In this document: positions 20,688 to 33,700 of the stretch, one piece after another
Position numbering within the stretch: the stretch's first letter is position 1
How the letters are laid out: each line of letters starts with the position of its first letter
Translations under genes and position numbers: made by a program
Source of the DNA: Diatrype stigma
Lineage: Eukaryota > Ascomycota > Sordariomycetes > Xylariales > Diatrypaceae
Length of the DNA: 64,000 nucleotides
Reading direction: 5' to 3'
Assembly (NCBI GenBank): GCA_022225965.2
Contig: JAKJXP020000092.1
Coordinates: forward strand, 124,001 to 188,000
The notes under the pieces: model-generated
What the model was told of the DNA's origin: nothing
Database searches by the model: none
The model's input: the letters and a program-made list of their open reading frames with translations, nothing else

Positions 20688-21714
20688 TCACTGTCCCGAG
20701 AGAGCCTTCAGCATCTTCAGTGCCTGCTCGTTCGCCGTGAACAGGATACCGCCGGCCATGACGGTCCTTCCCAGCCGCATCACCGTGCCGCGCCAGAACC
20801 CGCGGATGCCGTCCTCGGCCAGTATGGTCCGCACGGACTCCATGGTGCCGACCACCCTGGCCTGCTGCGCCTTCGTCTTGACCGTGTCGAAGGGCTGCGT
20901 CAGCAGCGTCGTGATGGTGCCGGCCACGGCGCCGTTCGCGAAGCTCATGGCCGCCCCGTCCGGGTTGATGCCGCGCGCCCGCTCCATGTCCTTGATGGTG
21001 CTGTACGACCCGAACCGGAACCCGGTCGCGCCGATTTGCTTCAGGGTGCTATATCACACAGCATGAGTGAGCCAGGTTCATTACCTAATAGGAGAGCAAA
21101 GAGGATAAAGGGGGTTGGGGGTAAGAAAAAAAGGGGAAAATGATGACAACTTACGTAGTGACATAACCCCGCCACAACGCCCTCCGAACCCCCTGCTCCC
21201 TCGCCAGCGTCGCAATGCAATCCCAAGCGCCGGCGAAGCGGCGCGTGGTGCGCGCATCGTCAATGAGGGCCGTCTTGACGCGCTCGGCCGGCGTAACCGC
21301 CAGCGTGCTCGCCACGACGCCGGCCGCCATGCCCGCGGCGACGGAGCGGGCCGGGCTCAGCGCCTTCCCCCCGTTCTCTTCCTCCGGCGGGAGCAGGGCG
21401 GCGCGGATGGCGTCGAAGGCGACGAAGCGCACGGCGTCCTTGGCGGCGGAGCCGACGACCATGGTGGAGCAGCCGCGGTACAGGGCGCCGAGGCCCTCGT
21501 CGCGCGCGACCCGCGCCACGATCCGGAACGGGTTCCGGCTGAGCCGCCGCCCGTCCGCCGACACGTCGTGCCCGTACAGCTGCACCCGCGTCTTGGCGAA
21601 CTCGAACGGGTACGTGCAGGCCGACTCGACGCCGCCCGCGATGCCGCCGGCGGCGAGCGACATGAGCGGGGACGGGGGCTTGCCGCCGCCTCCGCTGCTG
21701 TCGCCGCCCACCAT
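20688..21714 (-). CDS. Mitochondrial carrier, citrate/tricarboxylate type
   Basis: This is a mitochondrial inner-membrane carrier (SLC25 family). Exons 21714-21155 and 21048-20688 (minus) give 306 aa. The three carrier repeats are marked by YPFEFAKTR, TPAERVKTALIDDAR and QPFDTVKTK (PxD/ExxK/R). The second-repeat signature PAERVKTALIDDAR is characteristic of tricarboxylate (citrate) transport proteins, so citrate/malate exchange is the best guess. The start chosen is MVGGDSSGGGG at 21714, which gives the usual carrier length. An in-frame ATG at 21852 adds 46 residues, part of them encoded by a GAAC microsatellite, and looks more like leader sequence. The intron (21154-21049) splits a Thr codon in YVT|TLKQIGATGF. 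Strongly GC-rich. Confidence 0.9.
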
Positions 21715-22315
21715 TTTTCTTATGGCTATGTCCGTGCTCCCGTTCTTATGAAACGAACGGGCGAACGAACGAACGAACTTTACCTTGCGTTCTTGTTGTT
21801 CGGCTAGACGGATCGTGCGGGCAAGTAAAGTACTTGAGTGCTTAGATAACATACATGGTGTGAATCTTGACCGCCTTTAAGAATGGAAACCAAGAAAAGA
21901 CAAAAAAGGATCTATCAAGATGAGACCCAAATATTCTAGTTATATCCGGAGGAACATGCGGACTGTATACTTCATTTCAACATGAAAAAGAGATGGTTGG
22001 AAATATGGTTAGAACTATAGCTCCGGCTTGAATGACGTCTGATAGCCGAGCTGTTCGGAAATCTAACCGAAGTTATTGCCCCTCTCTCAGCAAGTATGTT
22101 TTATATTTCCCCAATTACCAATCTCAGCTAGGTAACAAAGTGCATATATAAAGCTTATGTTAGCCCGGACCGCCTCCGGGTCACATCATACTTTTGAACT
22201 ACAACTTGAACGTTTTCTATGGCTATTGGTGAGGCGCAGAACCCGATGCTTTTACCGATGAATGCTATTTCAATTCAATCCAATTTCAATTACTATTACA
22301 CCAAGCTACCAATCA
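21715..22315. other. Spacer between carrier and UTP13
   Basis: This 601-bp region is upstream of the carrier gene and downstream of UTP13, both on the minus strand. Apart from the GAAC repeat I see no feature. The half near UTP13 is AT-rich. Confidence 0.45.
21763..21778. repeat. (GAAC)4 microsatellite
   Basis: Four perfect GAAC units, with imperfect copies from 21755, lie just upstream of the chosen carrier start codon. Confidence 0.85.
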
Positions 22316-25174
22316 TCACGTCATGACAACATCCGCATCCTCGACCAAGTTCGCTTTGCTCGGAGGAGCAGGCGCAGGTGCGAGACTATCCATTTCCTGC
22401 AGGGTATATTCTAGCAAGTAGCTCTCGTCGACCAGTTCCTCCATGCGCTTGTAGTGTCTCTCCGTGTACACCTTGAGCGCGTTCATGACCTCTTTGAGGC
22501 TCTTCTGCCCGCGTGCGCCCTTGACCGATAGGTTCGAGAACCGCGACGCCGGGTAGCTTCTGGCTAGCGTCCATAGGATCCGCTGGGCGACGGGCGCGGT
22601 CCTGGCGTTGGTGTTCCAGTCGCGCAGCCTCAGGAGGAGCATGAACAGCTGCTCGTCGGAGAGAGAGGCTAGCACGTCGTCGACGGCCTTCAGCCCGGTC
22701 AGACTGCCGGCTTCTGGGCTCTTTGATTTGACGACCGAGGTAAAGAGTGCGAGGAGTCGGCCTGGATGGTTGAGCTGAAGAGCTAACGTGATGGCTTCTC
22801 TATATGAGCCTGCGTGTATATGGTTTTGTAGTTCTTGCTCTTGCTCGATGAGCTTGAGTGCTGCTTCGGTCGAGGCGGCCTGTGTCTCAGTGGAAGTATC
22901 TTTCCAGAAGGTGGCTGTCGAGTCGGCACTTCCGGAGACAATCGTGTTGGTCTTTGGATGAACTGCCAATGCCCAAACTCGGTCCTCATGGTTGTCCAAC
23001 GTACACGCCGTCTCTCCTGTATTCACGTCCCACACTTTGACGAGACCATCACCACCGGCACTAGCGAAGAGCAGAGGTTTTCTAGCACGCTCCTCATCCT
23101 CCGGAATTTTCAGCCATGCGACCTTGAGCACGCTATTGGAGTGGCCTTCGAAGGTCCTTAAGCATGTGTAGTCTGCAAGACTCCATAGCTTGATGGTCTT
23201 ATCACCGCTTCCCGTGATGATAGCACCCTTTCCTGCTATGGAGCCTTGTTCGCCTTGAATGATTGGTGTATTTGGAGGTGCAAAGCTGACCGACCAGACA
23301 CCTCGGCGATGGCCACGCAGGATTCCTTGGACCTCTCCTTCTTGTATTGACCAAATCTTGACTGTCCTGTCTTGAGATGCAGAAGCAAAAAGTTGACCAG
23401 ACTGACTGACATCAATGGCATTGATGTCCTTATCGTGAGCCTTCCTAGTGTAAGTAGCTCTTATTCCCTTCTTAGCACTCTGTGGTTCTCTAGGGACCTC
23501 CCATTTTTTTATTGTCTGATCAGAAGAACCCGTAATGAGATATTGAGGGGCATGGCCTAATGGATCGGCATAGGCTTTGGATCCCTCTACTGGCCTAGCT
23601 CGCGGCAACGCGACTGCAGTCACGGACTCGGCATGTCCTGAGAAGGTCGCATAGCAGGTATAAGAATTGTTCTGAGGGTCAATCCGCCAAAGCTTAGCTG
23701 TGTTGTCTTTCGCTCCAGTAGCAACCCAATACCCAGACCAATCAACATCCAGTGAAATGATAATATCTTCGTGGCCTTTCAGAAGTGCTACATCTTGACC
23801 AAAATAGTTCGACGATTGATCAGTAATATTGGGGTTAGTTTCTGATATTGATACAATACGGATCTCTTCGAGATTAGTCGCAAGAGCTAGTAGGGACTGA
23901 TCAGGGAGTAGATAGCGCAAGTCGATGATTTCGTCGTGCGTCCCTGTTATACGGCGGAAGGGTTCGGGTGATGATGTCTGAGCGGCACTAGCAGCCTCTG
24001 GAGGCTGGAAGAATGCCAAAGTATGATCCACTTGTATGCATATAACAAATGGAAGTTCCGGTCGGTAGACGGCGCCAACAAATGCCTCCGTCTCGGATTT
24101 CGGTGCTTGCTCCTTCGTGAGCTCATGACCGGTGTCCGTGAGCCAGGTACGAAAGCAACCATTAGAACCAGCCGAATATGTGAGCTGTCCGTCACCGATG
24201 AAGCCTACAGCTTCGACGAGTTCGAAACAGGGTGTGACTTTCCGAACCTTCCAGGACCTTGCGTCCCACCATCTGATCGTCTTGTCTCTTCCCGCAGTAA
24301 CAAGGGTATTCTGGGTAGGTGAATAGTCGATGCCTTGGACATCTGAGACATGGGAATCCAAGCTGGCGACAACACTCCGTCTATGCAGATCCCATACTCG
24401 GACTTTTCCATCCTGACTACCAGAAGCTAACCGGAACCGTGTGGTCGTAGAATCTTCGTCCTCAGCATCATCAACGGCACCGCCAGACTTTCTTTTCCGC
24501 TTAGCGGCCTCTTTCGACCCGCTCGCCTCGGGAGCTTTTTTCGGGTTTGATGCGATTTCGAAGAAATGGAGAGCTGATACAAGAACGCTTGGCCCTCGAA
24601 ACGTATGCGTCACGTAGCCGCCAACAATATCCCAGACCTTGATGGATCCATCGGTTCCTCCAGTCGCCAAGAGCGTGCTTGTTCGGTCGACGGCAAGGAC
24701 GACAACGGGAGTGCCATGGGGTTTCAATGTCCGTATAAGTTGCGGTTCGATGGAATCCCCCGATTCAGGTTTGCGCAGGGAGTATATGCGCATAGAAAGG
24801 GATCGAGAACATATTATCAGGTGAGAGCCGGAGGGCGTAACTATCGGGCGTTGAGTATATCGTACGTGGACAGTAGTTTCTAAGGGGACGTCAGATACAT
24901 ACGGGTCAAAGTTGATATTAATTCGCCATCCTAGAGATCACAAGTCAGCCAGAGCCCTACAACCTCTACCCTAAGCCCAAATAGAAGTTATACGAACCCC
25001 CTCGATTGTTGTTATGGACTTTCCCGTCTCCAGATCCGTCAACACGGCGTCTTCACCCAGAGTCGTTGCTAGCACCCGTGCGCCATTCTCCAATGCGACT
25101 GAACCGCCTGTAAAAATGGGTCGGATGACTTCGGCGGCATCGAACGTCGTCTTGAAGGGCGATTTGTTAGCCAT
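22316..25174 (-). CDS. U3 snoRNP / small-subunit processome protein Utp13
   Basis: Utp13 is a tandem WD40 protein of the UTP-B subcomplex that acts with U3 snoRNA in 18S rRNA processing in the nucleolus. Exons 25174-24998, 24930-24903 (only 28 nt) and 24840-22316 (minus) give 909 aa. They join as ITTIEG|DGELISTLT|LTPSGSHLIICS. At least a dozen WD/GH repeats can be read (for example GHEDIIISLDVDWSG, GHRRGVWSVSF, NHEDRVWALAVHP). They are followed by the C-terminal Utp13-specific helical region from about HIHAGSYREAITLALQLNH to YTLQEMDSL. A Lys/Arg-rich loop with acidic tail (AKRKRKSGG followed by DDAEDEDS) interrupts one early blade. The length matches the family. It is divergent from the orphan membrane-protein gene across 591 bp. 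Confidence 0.94.
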
Positions 25175-25765
25175 ATCGAGAAGCGACAACGTGGACCAAA
25201 TCAATTGGACCCTTGTTGAACATCACCCAGCTTTGTTAAATGTCGATGTGGGATGCGAATGCCGGACCTGCTCTGTAGGAGCTCGGGAACTTCGTCTCAA
25301 TAAATTTTGTTGGACGATAACGATAGAGGATGATGATGCTTATCGATAAGAAATACCAACTTAGGGATCGGCATGTCGGCGCTTCCCTTGTGAAAAGCGC
25401 CTGCATCTTTAGGTGGGATGCTGTCATCAACTAACCCACCTCGTCGTACGTATCTGGTGGCTTAAACCATCCGAACATTTGCATTCCACAATCTGCTTAG
25501 GGTCGTACATACATAAGCCGTGAGTTGTGACATGAACTCCATCGAACCTTGAAGTAAGACAACGACCATGCACGTACACTACATTAGTCTCGTCGTGTCA
25601 TACATTTAGGCCGAAATCAACCTCGAGAATATCAGTATATGTCACCGGTTTCCTTCTTACGCGATTCGGCAGTAATAATAAATATCCATTGCGATGTCCC
25701 TATACTAGAACCTAGAACTAGCAACTATCTAGTCTAGTGTAGTACCGGCACTCAAACAAGTCGCC
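25175..25765. other. Divergent spacer UTP13 / membrane protein
   Basis: This 591-bp region is upstream of both divergent genes. It contains several TATCGATA-like and TACGTA tracts but no gene. It could be a shared promoter. Confidence 0.4.
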
Positions 25766-27523
25766 ATGGGAAGACTAGGCCCCCTGACTTCACAGGCTCT
25801 TGTGAGTATTATAACGATTACCTGTTGTCTTATATACTAATCATTCAATAGGGCCGGTCTCCGTATGATGATGTTGTCGACGGCACCGGCGAGGCAGATC
25901 CTCATGAGCCTGAGAAGCAATATGATGAGAAGGGCCGTATCATCAACCCTCAGACCAAACAGGCAATCAAAGCTACCATCCGCGCCCACAATGAGGTGAT
26001 GGAAGTCATAGGCGTAGCCGAGCCTGACCCCCAAAGAGTCAACCCAGAGGAGTTAGCACTGGCTGATGAGCATCAAATGTACGAGACTGATACGGGCAAA
26101 ACGTTGCTGAACGTCGGCCGTTCACTCGGCATATTGGGCATCTGGGGTGTTCACGGTACGCGCCAGCGCGTCCTAGTAAGGGTTCTTGCCTATTCCCATT
26201 TCTCCTATCCATCATACTAACCCTCGCGAAGCTATACAAACAATACAATGAAATCCCCTTTTCAGAGTTGTGGAACTTTGAGCGCCGGAATCAGTCCGTT
26301 GCGCAAATCTGCTTCACGGGTCTGCCATCATTCATCTCAGTGCAGGTTCTGCGCTGGTGCTCGCTCTCTACCCTTTGGATTAAGGATAACACATTGTAAG
26401 TCTGAAAGCTGCAGACTAGCATATAATTGCTTCCTCATTCTGACCTTCAACCCATAGTGTTCGGGCTGGCCTGGCGTACCTGCGTTTCCATTTTCATCTA
26501 TTCCTTACAATGCAACGTCTAGGATTGATACCATCGAGTCGCTGGCTTCCCGATGTCAACTTCTTCATTCCATTTTCCGAGTCATCGCCGTTCTTAGCAC
26601 CACCAACACCTGGCAACATGAATGCTTCCAGCATAGCAAGCTGGGTGGGCCAAATGGCCGTGAACCTAGCTCCTTATGCTAGCTTTTACCTATGCGGCCG
26701 TCTCTGGAGTATTGTTCACGTTTACACTTGGCCATATGTCCTCAGGCACCTTCCAAGGCCGGCAATTCGAGGCGAGCGTGTCAACACTCGCTATCCTAAC
26801 AGGAGTAACCAGACGTGGCAGCCCATGCCAGAATCGCCGACTCTGGGGGAAGCTGATCAGGAGGTACGACACACACAAAATCCAGATGCAGATATCCCGA
26901 CACTGATGGCTTTGGATGGTCAGCCTAGTAGTGAAGCTAGCCCCGTAGAGACGCTTAGGAGGCAAAGCACCTTCTCGAGCCGTGGCGGCGAGGACTATGG
27001 CACGGACGAGGAGGACTCTGAGATGGTCAATCCAACGCTCATTAGTTTTGATGTGGATACTAGCGAATCCGTTGATCAACACACAGGCATGTGGTCTGCC
27101 GAGCTACGTCCAAACGGCGCAGAGAGTCAATCACCAGCGAAAGAATTCCCAAAGTATATCGTGAACCCCTTGACTAGATTGCCATCCATCCTCGGAGCAG
27201 ACATCCTCACCAATTTTGTCGCCTATCTTCTATGTACACCCACCGATGCTCTGGCGCTCCGGGGCGTGGCAAGGGCATTTGCGCAAAAACGGGGTCTGCC
27301 TCAGGACCACATGTTCGACCCCAGCATCCTGGACAACATATCATTGCGCGGCATCATCAACATATTCGGTCTGGAAGTAATGCGACTACTCATATCCGGA
27401 GATGCCTGGGGTCTGATCACTGTTGTGTCACAGTGGCTGCACGTGACTGAGGAGGAATGGAAAGAAATACACAATGAAGAATCTGCTGAACGGATCGTTG
27501 AAGATCCTCAGCCAGAGACTTAA
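25766..27523 (+). CDS. Orphan membrane protein (unknown function), four exons
   Basis: I do not recognise a family. Exons 25766-25801, 25852-26175, 26232-26395 and 26458-27523 join in frame to 529 aa. The short first exon encodes MGRLGPLTSQAL. Exon 3 and the start of exon 4 encode a hydrophobic stretch with candidate membrane helices (ICFTGLPSFISVQVLRWCSL, then a segment near NASSIASWVGQMAVNLAPYA and SFYLCGRLWSIVHVYTWPYV). Residues about 275-390 are acidic and Ser/Thr-rich, probably disordered. A second hydrophobic block follows (SILGADILTNFVAYLLC, and GIINIFGLEVMRLLI with LITVVSQWL). There is no signal peptide. The splice junctions have standard donors and CTAAC-like branch points, which supports a real gene. 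Confidence 0.72.
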
Positions 27524-30500
27524 GCCTTGTGTCCTGTTGGATGTCAGGAGAGACTGGCATTATTTTTGTATGATACTGCTGGATGGAAGACGTTCAGGAG
27601 CCTGGCCATTGAATTGTCAACAGACGTAGATGTATTTATCAAACATCCCTGTTATCCTATTGCAACTAGCCAATTTTCCTGGAAAATAATCTCGCTTCCT
27701 TTGGGACGGTTGGTATGATTATGACTATCTCAACCCCCTATACAGTAATAACCGGTCTAGTCGTCCTGGGCGAAGAAGATACGGAGCGGCAGGAATCGGC
27801 GTCGGGCCAGGGATCGGGAACGTTCTCGTCGTTTACTCCACTCGTTCCGTTCAACTCACATCCCGTAAGGCGCCGAAGAAAGGTCTTTATCCGGAATGCA
27901 AGTGTGAATCTATAAGTACCTAGTAGTACCTAAGCGAAAGCTTCAGCTTCGATGGAGATCCAACCACAAGCCTCGATAGAGCAACCAGACATCTGGGAAG
28001 TGAGCATGTCCTTCACATGAATCTCATTTTCACATGATTTCCTCCGTGTCTGCCTGTGAGGCCTTCTCTCATAATATTTTGAGATACTACCCAGTAGTTG
28101 GTCAAGGTGTGTAGGCGAACTAGATGATCACCCTCACTATTCTGGCCGTCAGCCTATCAGCCTACCGGAATACCTAACTAAGAGCCTGTTTCATCATGAT
28201 CTCCAGGGAATCCAGGCCAAGTCAGCTCTAGTTCATGCGGAGCAATGAGGGGGAGGGGCTCCCTGGGGCCTCGGGAACATGGCTGCCATGCTTGCCATGC
28301 CTGCGGGGCTGAAGTCGAAATGTTGGAGAAGTGTGGGATACGATGTGGGACACCAATAAGCCCAAACGGAAGCTAAGCCATGGCCAATCCACATGTAATT
28401 GTGGGCTATTACTGGGCTATTAGACACCAATACATCGTGGGAGGTACCGCCTGTTTTTCTCATTTCATATGAAATCTTTTCCTCCTCCCCTGCGGGTGGT
28501 CATCGCGCCATTCGCGTTTTGAAATACAGCCGAGCATCGTCTGCGGGTATTTGTCGAGAGTGCAATGGGGCGAACCCGATAAAAGGAGAAAGGGGGATAT
28601 TATCAACGTCCCTGCATCCATCGAGCGCTTGAACTCCCGGGTTTCGGAGCAATCTCGTGGTGTCAATTCGGACGGCTGTTACCTCTTAATAAATATTTTT
28701 GTGGGAGTGGATGTCGCACGTATCAAAGAACAGCCGCTCGCCGGCCATAGGATTGGCCGCGCATGCGACCAGGCCTTTATTCCCGGGCGATTGCCCCGAT
28801 TGGGACCTTGCAGGTGTCTTGTGAACTTCAGGCACAGCTGGGAGACTGGGATTTTCAGCCTTCATAAGGAACTATACAAGCTATACATGCAAGACATCCA
28901 TGGAATGAAATATATACCTTGATAGACATGCTGAACAGGGCAGCCATGGGCGATTTAACCCACATGAATGCTGATGTTGGTTGGCGATGGAAGCCCGATG
29001 ATCCACATTACCGTGTATTCACGGGCCTGTATTCACACCTAGGCGCACCTAGGCGGTGGTGGGGAACGAGCGTCGAATAGAATACGCTGCCCACTTATGC
29101 CAGTGCCTCGATTGGATCTTCATTTCTGTTACGTGCTGCGGTGGGTAGTGGCACAGTAGCAGCACTTACTGTAGGGGTTTTATGGGTGGCTACGGCTGCT
29201 ACGGGAATTGAATCGCGCCCTCGGCCATTTCTCCGTCCGGCCGAGGGTCCGTTCGGTCAGTTTCCCTGCAGGCCGGTATCAGGCCCGGAGTTATACAATA
29301 TACCACATGTAAATGTCACCCAGCTATCGTCGTTACTCTCGGTATTGCAACATTCCAGCAGCGAATATTCTACACCGTTTCGCGAGGGGTCAACCGTCTT
29401 CTAATAGTCAGGAGGGTCCCGCCCGGTATGGACACCGACAGTAGTGCCGTGCCATCACCAAGGAAGCTAGAAGTGGTTATGGATGAGCCCTGACGAAAAG
29501 CTATAACAGGCATGTACTGTAGGTAGCAATAGATCGATCTGCATACTTAGTCCCGTTTTTCGTAGCATGAATTAGAACGGGCGCGATATATGAAAGGAGT
29601 CTAGTGATCGAGCTCCTCCGCAAACTTGAGTCAGCATCACCCTTATCACCCCTAACTAGTAATTGGGTAGTTGGGCAGCCTAGATGGTTTAAGTAAGGGC
29701 TCATCAGAAGTTCACGACGTCAGCGAGGTGAAAACCAGCGGCTTCCTGGTTAGCGCGGAACCGATTGATCACTCCGCATCACCAAGCCTTCCTAAGGACA
29801 GAGGTTGCGGAGAGGAGGCCCACCAGTTCGGAGCGACGAATGGCTGGGTGGGAGAAAATAATCCGGAAAAGGAGGCGCTGCCCCAGATTCCTTAGGACGA
29901 AATTGGCTTCTCGACTACTCAAGTCTACGGCTCATGAGTTGGTACCGCGACCGCCACACACCGCAGCTACATAGAGCTAAGGTCCTGGAGGTCGGTCACG
30001 AGGGCAGCAAGGCTACGTAACGATTATATGTATGATTGCTCCAAGCAACGTGTAGGTGAACGCACATGTCAGAAAAAGCTCGGCGATCCCATCAGGAGAA
30101 TCTTGTGGACTGAAAGGATCCAACGCCATCTGCCAAGGATGGGGCACACGCGAGCAGACGAGCCGATTTTATGGGGACCCTGGAAAGATCCCAAAGCGAG
30201 TGTGAATCCTCGTTGCCGCATAGTTTTAGCACATACGCAGTCTGGACCCAGAAATACAAATGTATCGTGACACTAGGGGGCAGGTACCCATTCATCCTCT
30301 AGTTAAGTAGGGTAGACTTCCCAGACAGGCATCTGTCAGGGTCGAGAGTAATCGCCATGTAATCACCATGAAAATATATAACCAAGACTCCCCCACCTTA
30401 CCCACCTCCGCAAACCTCCCCTCCTTGAAGTGTTTTCGAGCTTCGTAGGCATGCTGGTGTTATAGAAACCTCTCCACTCACAGTTGTGCCATGCGGAAGC

Positions 30501-30777
30501 CAGTGTTCAATACCCCGAATACCTAGGCAATCACGAAGGCGGTGACATACCAACGTACCTGGCACCACCATATGCTCACCGTTAGCATCATTGACTAGAT
30601 GCGCCTACGCGACCCCGTTGAGGAATCTACTACAGCAGCTGCCGGATCTCGAAGCTCTTTCTATGAACCGACTTTACAGCCAGGGAACTATTCGAGCAGC
30701 GACATAATCTTGGAATTGCAGCTTCTACCCGGACCATCCATCTGTTTGGCAGGCAATCTAGGCTTTCACAACACAAT
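27524..30777. other. Gene-poor 3.3 kb region upstream of the zinc-cluster gene
   Basis: No gene can be supported. Frames such as 28551-28922, 29141-29404 and 30028-30270 have no motif, and several start only with non-ATG codons. A perfect 14-bp palindrome ATTTCATATGAAAT lies at 28462-28475, and TAAGTACCTAGTAGTACCTAAG at about 27912-27933. A TATATAA motif occurs near 30375. Such a long upstream space is common for fungal regulators. Confidence 0.4.
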
Positions 30778-33700
30778 ATGACGTCCGACGAGTCATCAGC
30801 ATCCGTCCGTTCGCCCGAACCCGAACCGGACGATCTAGGTTCAACGGTGATGGAAGATACCCCTATTCTCACAGACGCGGCAACGAAAAGCGCCTCGCAG
30901 CAATCGTCAAGTAACAAGAAGCGGCCTGCTGCAACGACAGAACCCAATGGCACTACTAAGGTCACCAAACGGAGAGCAGCCAGAGCCTGTGTAAGTGAGA
31001 TCCCGATGTCCCCGACATCACGTCACAGCTTTAAGCAGCAGCGTGTCACGCGACTTTCCTACAAAATCGAAAAAAGAAAAAGACAAAGTGAAAAAAATGA
31101 GAAAATCTCTATTTCCATCTTACCATTGACTTCACCCGTTGCGTTGTGGCTATATCTGCCTCTGCCGGAGACTGCTTTGGACTATAGGACCGGCAATGCC
31201 GAGTGAAATTGCCAGTGCTAATTTTTCTGTGTGGCTATAGGTGAGCTGCCGAGCTAGGAAGGTCAGATGCGACGTTGTCGAAGGCGCACCCTGCGGCAAT
31301 TGCAGATGGGATAATGTCGAATGCGTCGTGCAAGAGAGCCGCCGCAGAAAGTGAGTCAATTGCCATAATTTGTCCGTTCATATGAATCATATGCATCATA
31401 TGAACACAACCGCATCTCATCTTTTCCCATTGCATCTCGCTATCTACTAGCCATTGTTGCGTCATCTCCCAGCATTTCCCTTTTGAGACCCGACTCTTCA
31501 AGATGATTTGTTGTGTGCTTGTGCGCAGTTGGAGGCGATCGACTAGACTTGCTTACACCCTGGTCTTCTTTTTCCTGCTTGTAGGAAGAATCTGTTCGAC
31601 GCAACCCTGTCGAACAACACGGGCTCGCATTCTGCCGAGGCTCATCATGTTCAATTGAAAGCGAAAACTTCACCCCCGGTCAACATCACTGCAGCCCCAT
31701 TGCGGCGACAGAGCGAGGTGTCCCAATTCTCCTCCAGCAGCAACGACGGAAGCAGCCAAGCGTGTCTGCACGAAGGGGGTGGCTTGGAAGGTCACGTTCC
31801 GCACATGATCTGTAAGTGGCTTTCCGCCTTTCGATGCTACCCTGACTGTGCCACCCTTACTGGCGGCCCCGAGCCCCACGGGTTTTCACATGTCAGCGCC
31901 GGCGCCGTCCAATCACTGCATGGATGAATCAATTCCTGGGGAAACACCAACGGCAGGGAAATTTTACCCTGAGCACGAGACTCGAGACTAACGATGGCGC
32001 TCCAGATCAACGGTCAGGTGGTGTGCAGCTTGACCCCTTGATGCTGGCTAAGCTGCAAGCTGCTGGCAACAGTGGATCAAGATACCCCAGCATCTGGCCG
32101 AACCCCAGCTCCAATTCGGCTCGACACGGCTCAGTCTCAGGAGACTTGAGGACCGCGCAGTTCCTCAACACGCTCGAGGAGCCTGATGCGTCGTCGCATT
32201 TGCCGGCCTTCATCCGCCCGCTCCCCGCTAAGATAGGGGCTGACGATGTGGCCTACCTCCATACCAAGGGGGCTCTTACGCTGCCGAGCATCCCCCTTCA
32301 GAATGCGCTTCTGCGCTGCTACATCGAGTTTGTCCACCCGTACATGCCTCTCATTGACCTCAATGAATTCTTGACCGCCATCAATTCCCGCGATGGCTTG
32401 TGCGGGCAGATTAGCTTGTTTCTGTACCATTCTGTTATGTTCTCTGCTACTGCCTTCGTCGAGAGTAAGTACTTGAGAGATGCGGGCTACGTTACCAGGA
32501 AAGCCGCCCGCAAGGCATTCTTCTACAAAGCTAGGCTTTTGTATGACTTCGACTACGAGAGCGATCGCTTGATCCTCGTCCAAGGCCTTCTCCTCATGAC
32601 GTACTGGTATGAGACGCCAGATGACCAGAAAGACACATGGCATTGGATGGGGGTCGCCATCTCCTTAGCCCATACCATAGGCCTTCACCGGAACCCGGCC
32701 AATACGAGCATGTCTCTGCGGAAGAAGAATCTGTGGAAGAGGATATGGTGGTGCTGCTTTATGCGCGACCGCTTGGTCGCTCTGGGCATGCGACGACCGA
32801 CCAGGATAAAGGACGAGGACTTCGACGTGCCGATGCTCGAGGAGGGCGACTTCGAAATCGAATCACTTCCCGACGACATCCAGATCATCGGGGACGACTG
32901 TCGTCTCATGCGCGACGTTCCGATGCAGCAAGAGCTCGCCCTAATGTGCATCGAGAAGGCAAGGCTCTGCCTCTGCATCAGCCGCATGCTGAAGGCGCAG
33001 TACTCGGTTCTCATCCGCGACAAGGCGAAACCCGAGAACACGACGAACAGCACGATGATGCTGTTCCCCAACAAACAGCTCGACAACATGGAGAACGTCC
33101 AGAGCTGCGATCTCGAGCTCACGAGCTGGATGAAGTCGCTCCCGCACGCCTGCCAGTACCGGCCCCTGACGTGCCTGGACATCCGGAACGGCCGGTCGAC
33201 AGTCGCGGTGCAGCGCAACCTCCTGCACATGGTGTACTACACGACGCTGTCGGCGCTGCACCGGCCGCAGTTCCTCCCGTCGTCGCCGTTGCACGCGCCG
33301 CAGACCTCGGCCCAGGTGCAGGAGCTGTCGCGCATGCGGGTGCGCGAGGCCGCGACGCAGATCACGCGCATGGTGTCCGAGATGCACACGCTGCGGCTCG
33401 AGCGCTACCTGCCCACCACCGGCGTGACGGTCGTGCTGCCTGCCATGATCATCCACCTGCTGGAGATGAAGAGCCCGCTGCCCCACACCCGCGAGAACGC
33501 CCTGCACGGCTTCCGCCAGTGCATGACCGTCATGGAGAAGCTGCGCGACTCGTACTCGGCCGCCGACTACGCCGTCGGCTTCCTCGACGCCGCATTGCGC
33601 AAGGCTTCCATCGACCTGCAGACCCAGAAGCTCAACGCTATGAACAGTTGCCAGCAAAACGGGGGCAGTGGTGGGCTGAAGACGGCAGCGGTCCCGCCTG

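Noticed and set aside
21715..21852. Upstream ATG for the citrate-type carrier at 21852
   Set aside because: It adds a 46-residue leader partly encoded by a GAAC microsatellite and exceeds the normal carrier length; kept only as an alternative start.
31897..31957. Acceptors at 31896 or 31956 for the last intron of the zinc-cluster gene, with ATG-start reading from 31924
   Set aside because: Their phases do not fit exon 3. The acceptor at 32005 fits the phase and restores the family block HVPHMIYQRSG.
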